Of a stretch of 46,418 nt of DNA, positions 40,615 to 46,418 are shown piece after piece (positions within the stretch are counted from its first letter, which is position 1; every line of letters starts with the position of its first letter). Both the position numbers and the translations under genes were made by a program. Under the pieces are notes generated by a model. That model was not told where the DNA came from. It worked only from the letters and a program-made list of their open reading frames with translations, and did not search any database. The DNA is from Woeseiaceae bacterium (GTDB taxonomy: Bacteria > Pseudomonadota > Gammaproteobacteria > Steroidobacterales > Woeseiaceae), in assembly GCA_030066735.1 (NCBI GenBank), contig JASJBB010000014.1, positions 1 through 46,418 of the forward strand, given 5' to 3'.

Positions 40615-41612
40615 GAAGGAAACGCCGCAACGTCGAAGCATTCAGCCTGTCGTTTCTCGACTGCATCTGCTGCGGTTTCGGCGCCATCATCCTGTTGCTC
40701 GTACTGAGCAAGATCTACGAGCCCGTGATTATCGAAAAGACGCAGGACGACCTCGAGTCGCTGATCGCGATACTGCAACAGGAGCTGTTCGAAATTCGCG
40801 GCGAAACCACGGTGCTCAATCGCGAACTCGAGGACGTGAAGGATCAGACGTCCGACACCAAGCTGCGCCTGGCGCGTTTGCAGGGCGATCTCAGCGAGGT
40901 GCGCGGCCAGTACGCGGCAACGCAGCGCGAGTCGGAATCGACGTTCGACGAGGGTGACCTGCGGCGCACCAAGCAGCGACTCACCGAGGAAATGCGGCGC
41001 CTGCAACCCTACTACCGGCGCGCCGACGACGATGCGGTCGCGGGTATTCCGGTTGACAGCGAATACGTGATCTTCGTGATCGATACCTCGGGCAGCATGC
41101 AGCAGTTCAACTGGGGGCGCGCTATCCAGAAGCTCACCGAAACGCTGGACGTGTACCCGCAGGTCAAGGGCATACAGATCATGAACGACAACGGCTCGTA
41201 CATGTTCAAGCAGTACGCGGGCCAGTGGATCCCGGACAGCCCGGGGCGGCGTGAGGCGATTCGCAACACGATGCGCACTTGGCGGCCGTTCAGCGACTCC
41301 AACCCGGCCGATGGCATCATCTACGCGATCAGTACCTACTGGTCGCCCGAGAAGAAAATCAGCATCTACGTATTCGGCGACGAGTTCAGTGGCCGTTCGG
41401 TCGAGGCCGTTGTGCGCCAGATCGATGCGGTCAACCGGCTGGACGAGGACGGCAATCGCATGGTGCGCATTCATGCCGTCGGCTTTCCATTCTTCTTCGA
41501 GCCCGGGCGGCAGCCCTCGGACACGACCCGCCGTTACGCGCAGCTGATGCGCATCCTCACCGAGCGCAACGGCGGCACCTTCGTCGCCCTGTCGGATCCG
41601 AACCGCAGCTGA
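40611..41612 (+). CDS. Membrane-anchored coiled-coil VWA protein 2 with ExbD-like helix
   Basis: The 333-residue paralogue of the preceding gene has the same plan: basic start, helix with FSLSFLDCICCGFGAIILLL (Asp 17), coiled coil (about 45-135) and a VWA domain (about 150-330). Its MIDAS is the canonical DTSGSM at 158-163. Other VWA parts are NPADGIIYAI and ISIYVFGDEF. The two proteins are alike in the first 30 residues but diverge strongly in the coiled coil and VWA, which suggests a heterodimer. The ATG overlaps the upstream TGA (ATGA). A gap of 164 bases with a GGCCGC-TGA-GCGGCC hairpin (41631-41645) follows, so the operon may end here. Confidence 0.87.
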   Translation: MRRKRRNVEAFSLSFLDCICCGFGAIILLLVLSKIYEPVIIEKTQDDLESLIAILQQELFEIRGETTVLNRELEDVKDQTSDTKLRLARLQGDLSEVRGQYAATQRESESTFDEGDLRRTKQRLTEEMRRLQPYYRRADDDAVAGIPVDSEYVIFVIDTSGSMQQFNWGRAIQKLTETLDVYPQVKGIQIMNDNGSYMFKQYAGQWIPDSPGRREAIRNTMRTWRPFSDSNPADGIIYAISTYWSPEKKISIYVFGDEFSGRSVEAVVRQIDAVNRLDEDGNRMVRIHAVGFPFFFEPGRQPSDTTRRYAQLMRILTERNGGTFVALSDPNRS

Positions 41613-41736
41613 TTGCCACCGTGTGCCGGCGGCCGCTGAGCGGCCAGTTGCCACTATTCATCACAATTGATCGCCAGCTTTCCACGATGCTGGCCGCAGC
41701 GTCGCGCAATTGGGCCTTGTAATGATCCTCAATGTC

Positions 41737-41757
41737 GGAGCCCGCCCCAGCGGGCGA
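41737..41757 (+). repeat. REP-like short palindromic repeat, copy 2
   Basis: GGAGCCCGC-CCCA-GCGGGCGA, the same arms as at 6309-6329 and 42561-42581. It lies seven bases before the AGGAGGA ribosome site of the OmpA-like gene, so its hairpin could affect translation. Confidence 0.65.
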
Positions 41758-41776
41758 TCAACCAGGAGGAAAAGCA

Positions 41777-42487
41777 ATGCGCAATCTCGTCATTATCATT
41801 CTCACAGTCGCCGTCGCCGCCTACGCACCGGCCGCCAGCGCCAATGCCTCGAAAGAGGAGAACATCGGCGTCGGCAGCGGCGTGGTCATCGGCGCCCTGG
41901 CGGGTGGTCCCGTTGGCGCCATCATCGGCGCGGCGATCGGCGCCAAGGTCGGCGACACGATGCACCGCAAGAACTCCGAAATCGATTCGCTCAACGGCTC
42001 GCTCGACAAATCGCGCGACGACGTTCGTACATTGCACCGTGACGTCGACGCGCTGAACGCCGAGCTCGAGCATTATGAACAGATCGATCGCCCGCAGCTG
42101 ATCAGCCTGATGCAGGCCGGCATTGAGATGGACCTGCTGTTCCGAACCGACGAATACGCGCTCGCCGATACCACCGGCGACCGGCTGGCGGCCCTGGCGC
42201 GGGACGTTGCGCAGATGCGCGACATTCGCGTGCAGCTCGACGGCTTTGCCGACGAACGCGGCGCAGCGGAGTACAACCTCGAGCTGTCACGCAAGCGTGT
42301 CGAGTTTGTGCGCGACCAGCTTGTCGCCGCAGGCATCGATCCGTCGCGAATAGTAACGACGGCCCACGGCGAAGCACCGGCCCAGGACTCCTCGGCCGAC
42401 AGCTACGCACTCGAGCGCCGTGTCAGCCTGACGCTGTACATCGGGGATGACAGCGGGCAACCCGTGGCGCGCACCGTCGAACCCTGA
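41777..42487 (+). CDS. OmpA-like protein with glycine-zipper segment
   Basis: The 236-residue protein has a signal peptide (AVAAYAPAASA), then a glycine-zipper-like hydrophobic segment (about 31-58; VIGALAGGPVGAIIGAAIGA), a coiled coil (about 65-105) and an OmpA C-terminal domain (about 115-225). The OmpA features are DIRVQLDGFADERGAAEYNL followed by ELSRKRVEFVRDQLVAAGID, then RIVTTAHGEA and ERRVSLTLYI, which bind peptidoglycan. The form resembles PdsO, the OmpA-like protein of proteobacterial dedicated sortase systems, but no sortase gene is in the window. ATG at 41777 has a strong AGGAGGA site. It may anchor the upstream envelope complex to the wall, or be independent. Confidence 0.85.
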   Translation: MRNLVIIILTVAVAAYAPAASANASKEENIGVGSGVVIGALAGGPVGAIIGAAIGAKVGDTMHRKNSEIDSLNGSLDKSRDDVRTLHRDVDALNAELEHYEQIDRPQLISLMQAGIEMDLLFRTDEYALADTTGDRLAALARDVAQMRDIRVQLDGFADERGAAEYNLELSRKRVEFVRDQLVAAGIDPSRIVTTAHGEAPAQDSSADSYALERRVSLTLYIGDDSGQPVARTVEP

Positions 42488-42532
42488 GTCCCCAACCGAA
42501 CTTCCGCGGCTCTCTCCGAGCCGACCCCGCCT

Positions 42533-42557
42533 GCCGGCCCTTCGGGGCCGGCTTTTT
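42533..42557 (+). terminator. Intrinsic terminator after the OmpA-like gene
   Basis: GCCGGCCC pairs with GGGCCGGC around a TTCG loop, followed by TTTTT. It starts 46 bases after the stop and directly precedes REP-like copy 3. Confidence 0.88.
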
Positions 42558-42560
42558 GTT

Positions 42561-42581
42561 GGAGCCCGCCCCGGCGGGCGA
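42561..42581 (+). repeat. REP-like short palindromic repeat, copy 3
   Basis: GGAGCCCGC-CCCG-GCGGGCGA, lying between the terminator of the OmpA-like gene and phhB. It is the third member of the family seen in this window. Confidence 0.65.
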
Positions 42582-42603
42582 CTGCCGTTGTATCATCCGA
42601 GGT

Positions 42604-42957
42604 ATGCCTACACATCTCGCAGAGAAACACTGCAAGCCCTGCGAAGGCGGCGTCGAGCCGCTGCGCCCGGAACAGGTCGCGGAACTGATGCCGGCCCTGC
42701 ACGCCGACTGGTCCGTCAGCGACGATGGCGCGGCCATCTCGCGCCGCTTCGAATTTCCGGCGTACAGCCGGACGCTGGGATTCACGAATGCCGTCGCCTG
42801 GATTGCGATCACCGAGGGCCACCATCCGGATATCACGTTCAGCTACGGCTACTGCGTCGTCAGTTACACGACGCACGCGATCGGCGGCCTGTCCGATAAC
42901 GACTTCATCTGCGCGGCCAAGGTAGACCGGCTGGCGGCGGAGTCGGTGGACGAGTGA
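42604..42957 (+). CDS. phhB: Pterin-4a-carbinolamine dehydratase
   Basis: The 117-residue protein dehydrates 4a-hydroxytetrahydropterin formed by phenylalanine hydroxylase, so the cofactor can be recycled. The active-site segment is ITEGHHPDITFSYG with the conserved His pair, and the family pattern W-S-V (ADWSVSDDGAAISRRFEF) and VSYTTHAIGGLSDNDFICAA are clear. The frame is open 16 codons further upstream, but the ATG at 42604 gives the normal length. No phhA is in the window. The stop overlaps the GTG start of the dehydratase gene (GTGA), linking it to amino acid breakdown. Confidence 0.94.
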   Translation: MPTHLAEKHCKPCEGGVEPLRPEQVAELMPALHADWSVSDDGAAISRRFEFPAYSRTLGFTNAVAWIAITEGHHPDITFSYGYCVVSYTTHAIGGLSDNDFICAAKVDRLAAESVDE

Positions 42958-43928
42958 TCGATATCACCGACATCCAGGCCGCGGCGGAAAGGCTGGACGG
43001 CGTCATCGTCAGGACACCGTTGCTCCGGAATGCCGAGCTCGACCGTGTGGCGAATGGCGCCGTGTTGATCAAGCCGGAGTGCTTCCAGCCGATCGGCTCG
43101 TTCAAGATTCGCGGCGCTTACAACCTGCTCAGCCAGCTTTCGCCCGAACAGGCGGCGAAGGGTGTGGTGGCGTGGTCGTCCGGCAACCACGCCCAGGGCG
43201 TCGCGCTGGCCGGCAAGCTGCTCGGCATTCACGCGGCAATCGTCATGCCCGAGGACGCGCCGGCCGCCAAGCTCGAGAGCACAAGGCAGCTCGGCGGCGA
43301 GATCATCACCTACGATCGCTACACCGAAGATCGCGAGGCGATTGCCCGTGACGTGGCGGCGCAGCGCGGCGCCGAGATCGTGCCGTCCTACGAAGACGAG
43401 CGCATCATTGCAGGGCAGGGCACGGCCGGCCTCGAGATTGCCGAGCAGGCGGCCGAGCTCGGCCTGGACGTCGACAACCTGCTGGTCTGCTGCGGCGGTG
43501 GCGGCCTGACCGCGGGCTGTGCCGTCGCCATGCATGCTCGTTTCCCGGAAGCCGATATCCATACCGTCGAGCCCGAGGACTTTGACGATACGGCGCGATC
43601 GCTCGACAGCGGCGAGCGCGTCGCCAATTCACCCGATGCGCGGTCTATCTGCGACGCATTGCTGACCGACATGCCGGGGCAGTTGACCTACGACATCATG
43701 CGCAAGCACATCAAGGCGGGGCTGACGGTCAGCGATGCCGAGGTGCGCGAGGCGATGCGATTCGCGTTCCGCAACCTGAAAATCGTCGTCGAACCCGGTG
43801 GCGCTGTCGGGCTTGCAGCGGTACTTGCGGGCAAAGTCGACACGGCCGGCAAGACCACGGCAATCATATTTTCGGGGGGGAACGTCGACGCAGAACTGTT
43901 TGCGTCGATTCAGACCGAGCGGACCTGA
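42954..43928 (+). CDS. Threonine/serine dehydratase (PLP fold-type II)
   Basis: The 324-residue protein deaminates threonine or serine to 2-oxobutyrate or pyruvate. The Schiff-base Lys is residue 51 in PIGSFKIRGAYN. SSGNHAQGVALAGKLLG binds the substrate carboxylate and LLVCCGGGGLTAG binds the PLP phosphate. It lacks the C-terminal ACT-like regulatory domain of biosynthetic IlvA, so it is the catabolic type (TdcB-like), or possibly a serine racemase or hydroxyaspartate dehydratase relative. It starts at GTG 42954, overlapping the phhB stop. Its last 19 bases overlap the convergent ParA-like gene. Confidence 0.9.
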   Translation: MIDITDIQAAAERLDGVIVRTPLLRNAELDRVANGAVLIKPECFQPIGSFKIRGAYNLLSQLSPEQAAKGVVAWSSGNHAQGVALAGKLLGIHAAIVMPEDAPAAKLESTRQLGGEIITYDRYTEDREAIARDVAAQRGAEIVPSYEDERIIAGQGTAGLEIAEQAAELGLDVDNLLVCCGGGGLTAGCAVAMHARFPEADIHTVEPEDFDDTARSLDSGERVANSPDARSICDALLTDMPGQLTYDIMRKHIKAGLTVSDAEVREAMRFAFRNLKIVVEPGGAVGLAAVLAGKVDTAGKTTAIIFSGGNVDAELFASIQTERT

Positions 43929-44680
43929 GGCTTCCTGAACGCCGTTACGTTAGCCGATGGCTGACGCCGCAGCGCATTGAGCTGCACGGCGCGGCGGCGG
44001 CGCGCTTCCCAACCGTCCAGCCAGCCCACGATCTTGTCGACCTGTTCGACGTCCGGGCGCACGCGGCTGGGTTGCATGTCGTGCATGCCCAAACCGCGCT
44101 CCGCCGCGCGCACGAAATTCTGGCTGTCGCGCAGCACGGCAATGATCGGGATGCCGAGTGAATCGAGGAAACGCATGAGCCGCCCGAAACTCTTCGTGTT
44201 CTTGCGCGTCCGGTTGGCGATCACGGCAAGCTTGCCCTCGTTGCGATTGACCTTGGCCACGAGCAGCAGATCGGCGATGCACTTGGACGCGGCATCGATG
44301 TCGAGCGGCGAGGGCAGCACGGGTACGAGGATGCTCGACGAGTCGCGCGTCAGCTCGCGCAGGTCGTCGTGATTGATGCTGGCCGGGGAATCGATGACCA
44401 GGTTGAGCGTGTCTTCGGGAATGCGCAGCTGCCAGCTGCGCGTCGCCTGCATCGACTTCTTGTATGCCGCGATGCCGTGAATGGACGGCATGTCTGCCGG
44501 GCGCCGGTTGAGCCACGCGATCGTCGACCCCTGCGGGTCATAGTCCATGATGGTGGGTTGCGGCCCGCGCCTCGCGTAGCAGGCCGCGATATTGGTGGCG
44601 AGGGTCGACTTGCCGCACCCACCCTTGGGGTTGAGTACAACGATCTTGTTGAGCTTATCGCGTGACGGCGTTATCAGCAT
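43910..44680 (-). CDS. Orphan ParA/MinD-family ATPase
   Basis: The 256-residue protein has a deviant Walker A motif NPKGGCGKSTLATNIA at about 17-32, with both Lys residues (19 and 24). It also has the switch segment IMDYDPQGSTIAWL and LVIDSPASINHDDLREL as Walker B. This is the ParA class that positions plasmids, chromosomes or protein clusters by dimerising on DNA. The C-terminus ends in a basic, Arg-rich stretch (WEARRRRAVQLNALRRQ) suited to DNA binding. No ParB or parS-like repeat is adjacent, so it is probably a cargo-positioning ParA, not a segregation system. GAGG lies four bases before the ATG. Confidence 0.88.
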   Translation of the reverse strand: MLITPSRDKLNKIVVLNPKGGCGKSTLATNIAACYARRGPQPTIMDYDPQGSTIAWLNRRPADMPSIHGIAAYKKSMQATRSWQLRIPEDTLNLVIDSPASINHDDLRELTRDSSSILVPVLPSPLDIDAASKCIADLLLVAKVNRNEGKLAVIANRTRKNTKSFGRLMRFLDSLGIPIIAVLRDSQNFVRAAERGLGMHDMQPSRVRPDVEQVDKIVGWLDGWEARRRRAVQLNALRRQPSANVTAFRKPQVRSV

Positions 44681-44744
44681 GGCCTCAAATATGTCGGCTC
44701 ACGGCCTCGCAGTCCCTGCGCCAGTTCACATAATAACAGCGGAG

Positions 44745-45728
44745 TTACAGCCCGGCCAATTCGGTCCACGTGGTGTTGATCGTCGCGTCAGGGGTGCCTT
44801 CGCCCGTCGTGTTCGAGTAGATCTCGATGACGACGTCGATGCCATTGGCCTGCGCGATGATGCGCGCGCTGCTGGCGTCGCCGACGAGCAGCATTTCGCC
44901 CACGGTCGGGTAGTTGGTGTCGACGCCCTCGAACATGACCGGTGTCGAGTAGGTGACCGAGCCGGATAGCTCCGAGCTGTCCAGCACGCCGGAGGTCAAC
45001 AGTGTGTAGGGCGACGGGAAAACCGTGCCGTCGAAGGTCTGTGCCGAACTGTAGCCGGACAGAGTCGCGGTACCCGAATTGTTGGATGAGAGCATGGACC
45101 CGCCGCTCACAGCCGCTTCGACGTATGGGGCCTGCAACGTGTTCAGCGTTGCTGTGGCGTCGCCGTTTGCAAGCACGACGTCTTCTGCTGAAGTGACCTG
45201 CAGGTTGTCGAGCAGCATCGTCATGGTCATGTCATACAAGCCACTGACCGCGTCGCCGCTGAACGCGACCACCTCGAAATCGATCGCGCCGTCGATGACC
45301 TCGCCAATGCCGTCATCGCAGCCTTCGTACTCGGCCGAGATCGTGTCGCCGGCCGTCAGTGTCGGCGTAATGGGGTCTTCGAGGTTGCCCGAGATCGTCA
45401 GCGTGCCGCCTGCCGCACAGGGCACGGTGGTCTGCGGGATGGGCACCTGCATCAGCGTATCGATGATGCCGGGCCGTTCGATGTCAGGCTTGAACAGGCC
45501 GCCGCCCGCATTGCCCGTGAGGCCGTTGCTGGCCGCCAGGCCCGCCAGGTCGCCGCTCGACGATGCCTGCTGGTAGCTCTCTTGCGCCACACTCAGGCCG
45601 TTATCCGACGTAATCGGCATTGCCGCGCCCGGGGGCGGGTTGCCGTTATTGGCATTGTCACTGTTGCTGCCGCCGCAGGCGGTGAGCAGGGACAGGGAAA
45701 TCAGTACGGGTAAGCTGGCTTTGTTCAT
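44745..45728 (-). CDS. Lipoprotein of unknown function
   Basis: The 327-residue protein has a lipoprotein signal (LPVLISLSLLTAC, Cys 18) followed by an Asn/Gly/Pro-rich linker. The rest looks beta-rich, with repeated Thr/Ser/Gly strands (GGTLTISGNLEDPITPTLTA, SGTATLSGYSSAQTFDGTVF, ELSGSVTYSTPVMFEG) and two further Cys (near PCAAGG and YEGCDD) that could form a disulfide. No family is recognised. ATG at 45728 was chosen so that the lipobox is at the right distance; an in-frame upstream start would not leave a signal peptide. It is divergent from the TonB-dependent receptor at the window end. A link to that receptor as a surface partner is possible. Confidence 0.75.
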   Translation of the reverse strand: MNKASLPVLISLSLLTACGGSNSDNANNGNPPPGAAMPITSDNGLSVAQESYQQASSSGDLAGLAASNGLTGNAGGGLFKPDIERPGIIDTLMQVPIPQTTVPCAAGGTLTISGNLEDPITPTLTAGDTISAEYEGCDDGIGEVIDGAIDFEVVAFSGDAVSGLYDMTMTMLLDNLQVTSAEDVVLANGDATATLNTLQAPYVEAAVSGGSMLSSNNSGTATLSGYSSAQTFDGTVFPSPYTLLTSGVLDSSELSGSVTYSTPVMFEGVDTNYPTVGEMLLVGDASSARIIAQANGIDVVIEIYSNTTGEGTPDATINTTWTELAGL

Positions 45729-46013
45729 CACGGTATCCGGGTGGCTGGCAGAGGTAACGAACAGTCTACCGGCCCTGCGAATCGGGTCCGTGACGGCCCT
45801 CACACTGGCCCTAATCCATGAAACCCGGGGTAGTGTTGCTTAAAGGCAACATATTCCAAAAAAACCTGCATCTTTTGTTACACCACCATTTACAAAGGTG
45901 TTGTGATTTCGCATCATTGCCTGCATGGCGAGACCTGTCTCTGGCGGGTTGCCCGGCGAAAACAGTCTCAAAAAAAGCTGTGCCGAAAATAATTGTGAAT
46001 CAAGGGGTAAGAC
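45729..46013. promoter_or_regulatory. Divergent promoter region, AT-rich with two inverted repeats
   Basis: This 285-base gap separates the lipoprotein gene from the second TonB-dependent receptor gene. It contains GTTGC-TTAAAG-GCAAC at about 45835-45850 and ACACC-N12-GGTGT at 45880-45901. It turns AT-rich from about 45840. It must carry promoters for both genes, but I cannot place -35/-10 boxes with confidence. Confidence 0.4.
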
Positions 46014-46418
46014 ATGATCGTCGATGAACTTCGTGCAGTCCTTGCACGTATCAGCAAACTATTCGTGGTGTCGTTAGCAGTTGCCGGCCTGGCCGTGCCT
46101 GCGGCGCATGCCCAGGACGACGACACAGACGCGCCGGAATCGGATGATTCGGTCGAAGAGATCGTTGTAACGGGGTCGCGGCTCAAGAGAGACACATACA
46201 CGAGCATCGCGCCTTTGCAGGTCATTTCCGCGCAGATTTCTCGCGAAGTCGGCCTGATCGACGCGGCCGATATTTTGCAGGAGTCCTCTGCCGCCAGTGG
46301 TTTGCAGTTCGACCTGACGTTCCAGGGTTTTCGTCTGGACAACGGTCCGGGTTCATCGACGCTGGATTTGCGCGGACTGGGTGAGTCAAGGACCCTGGTT
46401 CTCGTTAACGGTAAGCGC
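46014..46418 (+). CDS. TonB-dependent receptor (N-terminal part, cut by window edge)
   Basis: The first 135 codons are present and open to the window end. The protein has a signal peptide (KLFVVSLAVAGLAVPAAHA, cleavage before QDD), an acidic spacer and a TonB-box-like VEEIVVTGSRLKRD. The start of the plug domain includes PLQVISAQISREVGLIDAAD and STLDLRGLGESRTLVLVNGK, the same style as the receptor at 12496-15609. ATG at 46014 is preceded by AGGGG at about eight bases. The substrate cannot be judged from this fragment. Confidence 0.92.
   Translation, partial: MIVDELRAVLARISKLFVVSLAVAGLAVPAAHAQDDDTDAPESDDSVEEIVVTGSRLKRDTYTSIAPLQVISAQISREVGLIDAADILQESSAASGLQFDLTFQGFRLDNGPGSSTLDLRGLGESRTLVLVNGKR

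Noticed and set aside
27397..41612. A type VI secretion system, because kinase, PP2C and FHA proteins regulate such systems
   Set aside because: No tss core gene (sheath, TssJKLM, Hcp, VgrG, ClpV) is present, and the TolQ-like and VWA genes are not part of that system.
37349..41612. A Zorya-type anti-phage system (MotA-like ZorA with ZorB)
   Set aside because: The B-like proteins carry VWA domains instead of an OmpA domain, and no ZorC, ZorD or ZorE helicase or nuclease is encoded. The resemblance is only in the channel part.
1..46418. tRNA, rRNA, integrase or insertion sequence
   Set aside because: No cloverleaf, ribosomal RNA core, transposase or recombinase motif was seen on either strand.

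Overview
The window is high-GC, densely packed DNA from a Gram-negative bacterium, most likely a gammaproteobacterium. The evidence is two TonB-dependent receptors with signal peptides, several lipoboxes, heme A synthase next to HemN, and an OmpA-like envelope protein. Assignment below class is a guess; marine or sediment lineages of the Woeseia/Chromatiales kind would fit. No rRNA, tRNA, CRISPR array, insertion sequence or phage gene was seen. Most genes sit in tight operons with ATGA, GTGA or TTGA start/stop overlaps.

0-9.2 kb (minus strand) is one long unidirectional run. It opens with beta-alanine catabolism (bauA-like omega-aminotransferase, mmsA-like semialdehyde dehydrogenase), then a secreted metallo-beta-lactamase-fold hydrolase and a carnosinase-like M20 dipeptidase. 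It runs without a break into nucleotide-sugar genes (rmlB, rmlA, DegT aminotransferase, methyltransferase, sulfotransferase cut by the window edge). A divergent XRE-cupin regulator and a branched-chain aminotransferase follow, with palindromes in the shared promoter region.

11-25 kb holds a beta-propeller lipoprotein, a large TonB-dependent receptor, the hemN-ctaA heme pair, a structured RNA with terminator ahead of an eight-heme lipoprotein, a TauE/SafE permease, two small conserved proteins, a quinone oxidoreductase, acetoacetyl-CoA synthetase, a thioesterase and glycerol kinase.

27.4-41.6 kb is the most unusual part: about 14 kb of co-oriented genes that look like one phospho-signalling and envelope system. 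It encodes a Ser/Thr kinase with four zinc ribbons, a PP2C phosphatase, a Gly/Ser-repeat lipoprotein, another lipoprotein, a membrane kinase with TPRs, an FHA-like/PEGA/SUMF1-fold membrane protein, a small acidic exported protein, a TolQ/ExbB/MotA-type channel protein, an actin-like ATPase fused to FHA, and two membrane-anchored coiled-coil VWA proteins. The single membrane helix of each VWA protein resembles the ExbD/TolR helix with its proton-carrying Asp. I infer a proton-motive-force-driven complex controlled by Thr phosphorylation. An OmpA-like protein follows.

42.6-46.4 kb contains phhB, a threonine/serine dehydratase, an orphan ParA-like ATPase, a lipoprotein and the start of a second TonB-dependent receptor. 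Three copies of a short palindromic repeat lie between genes. No gap longer than 300 bases lacks a gene.
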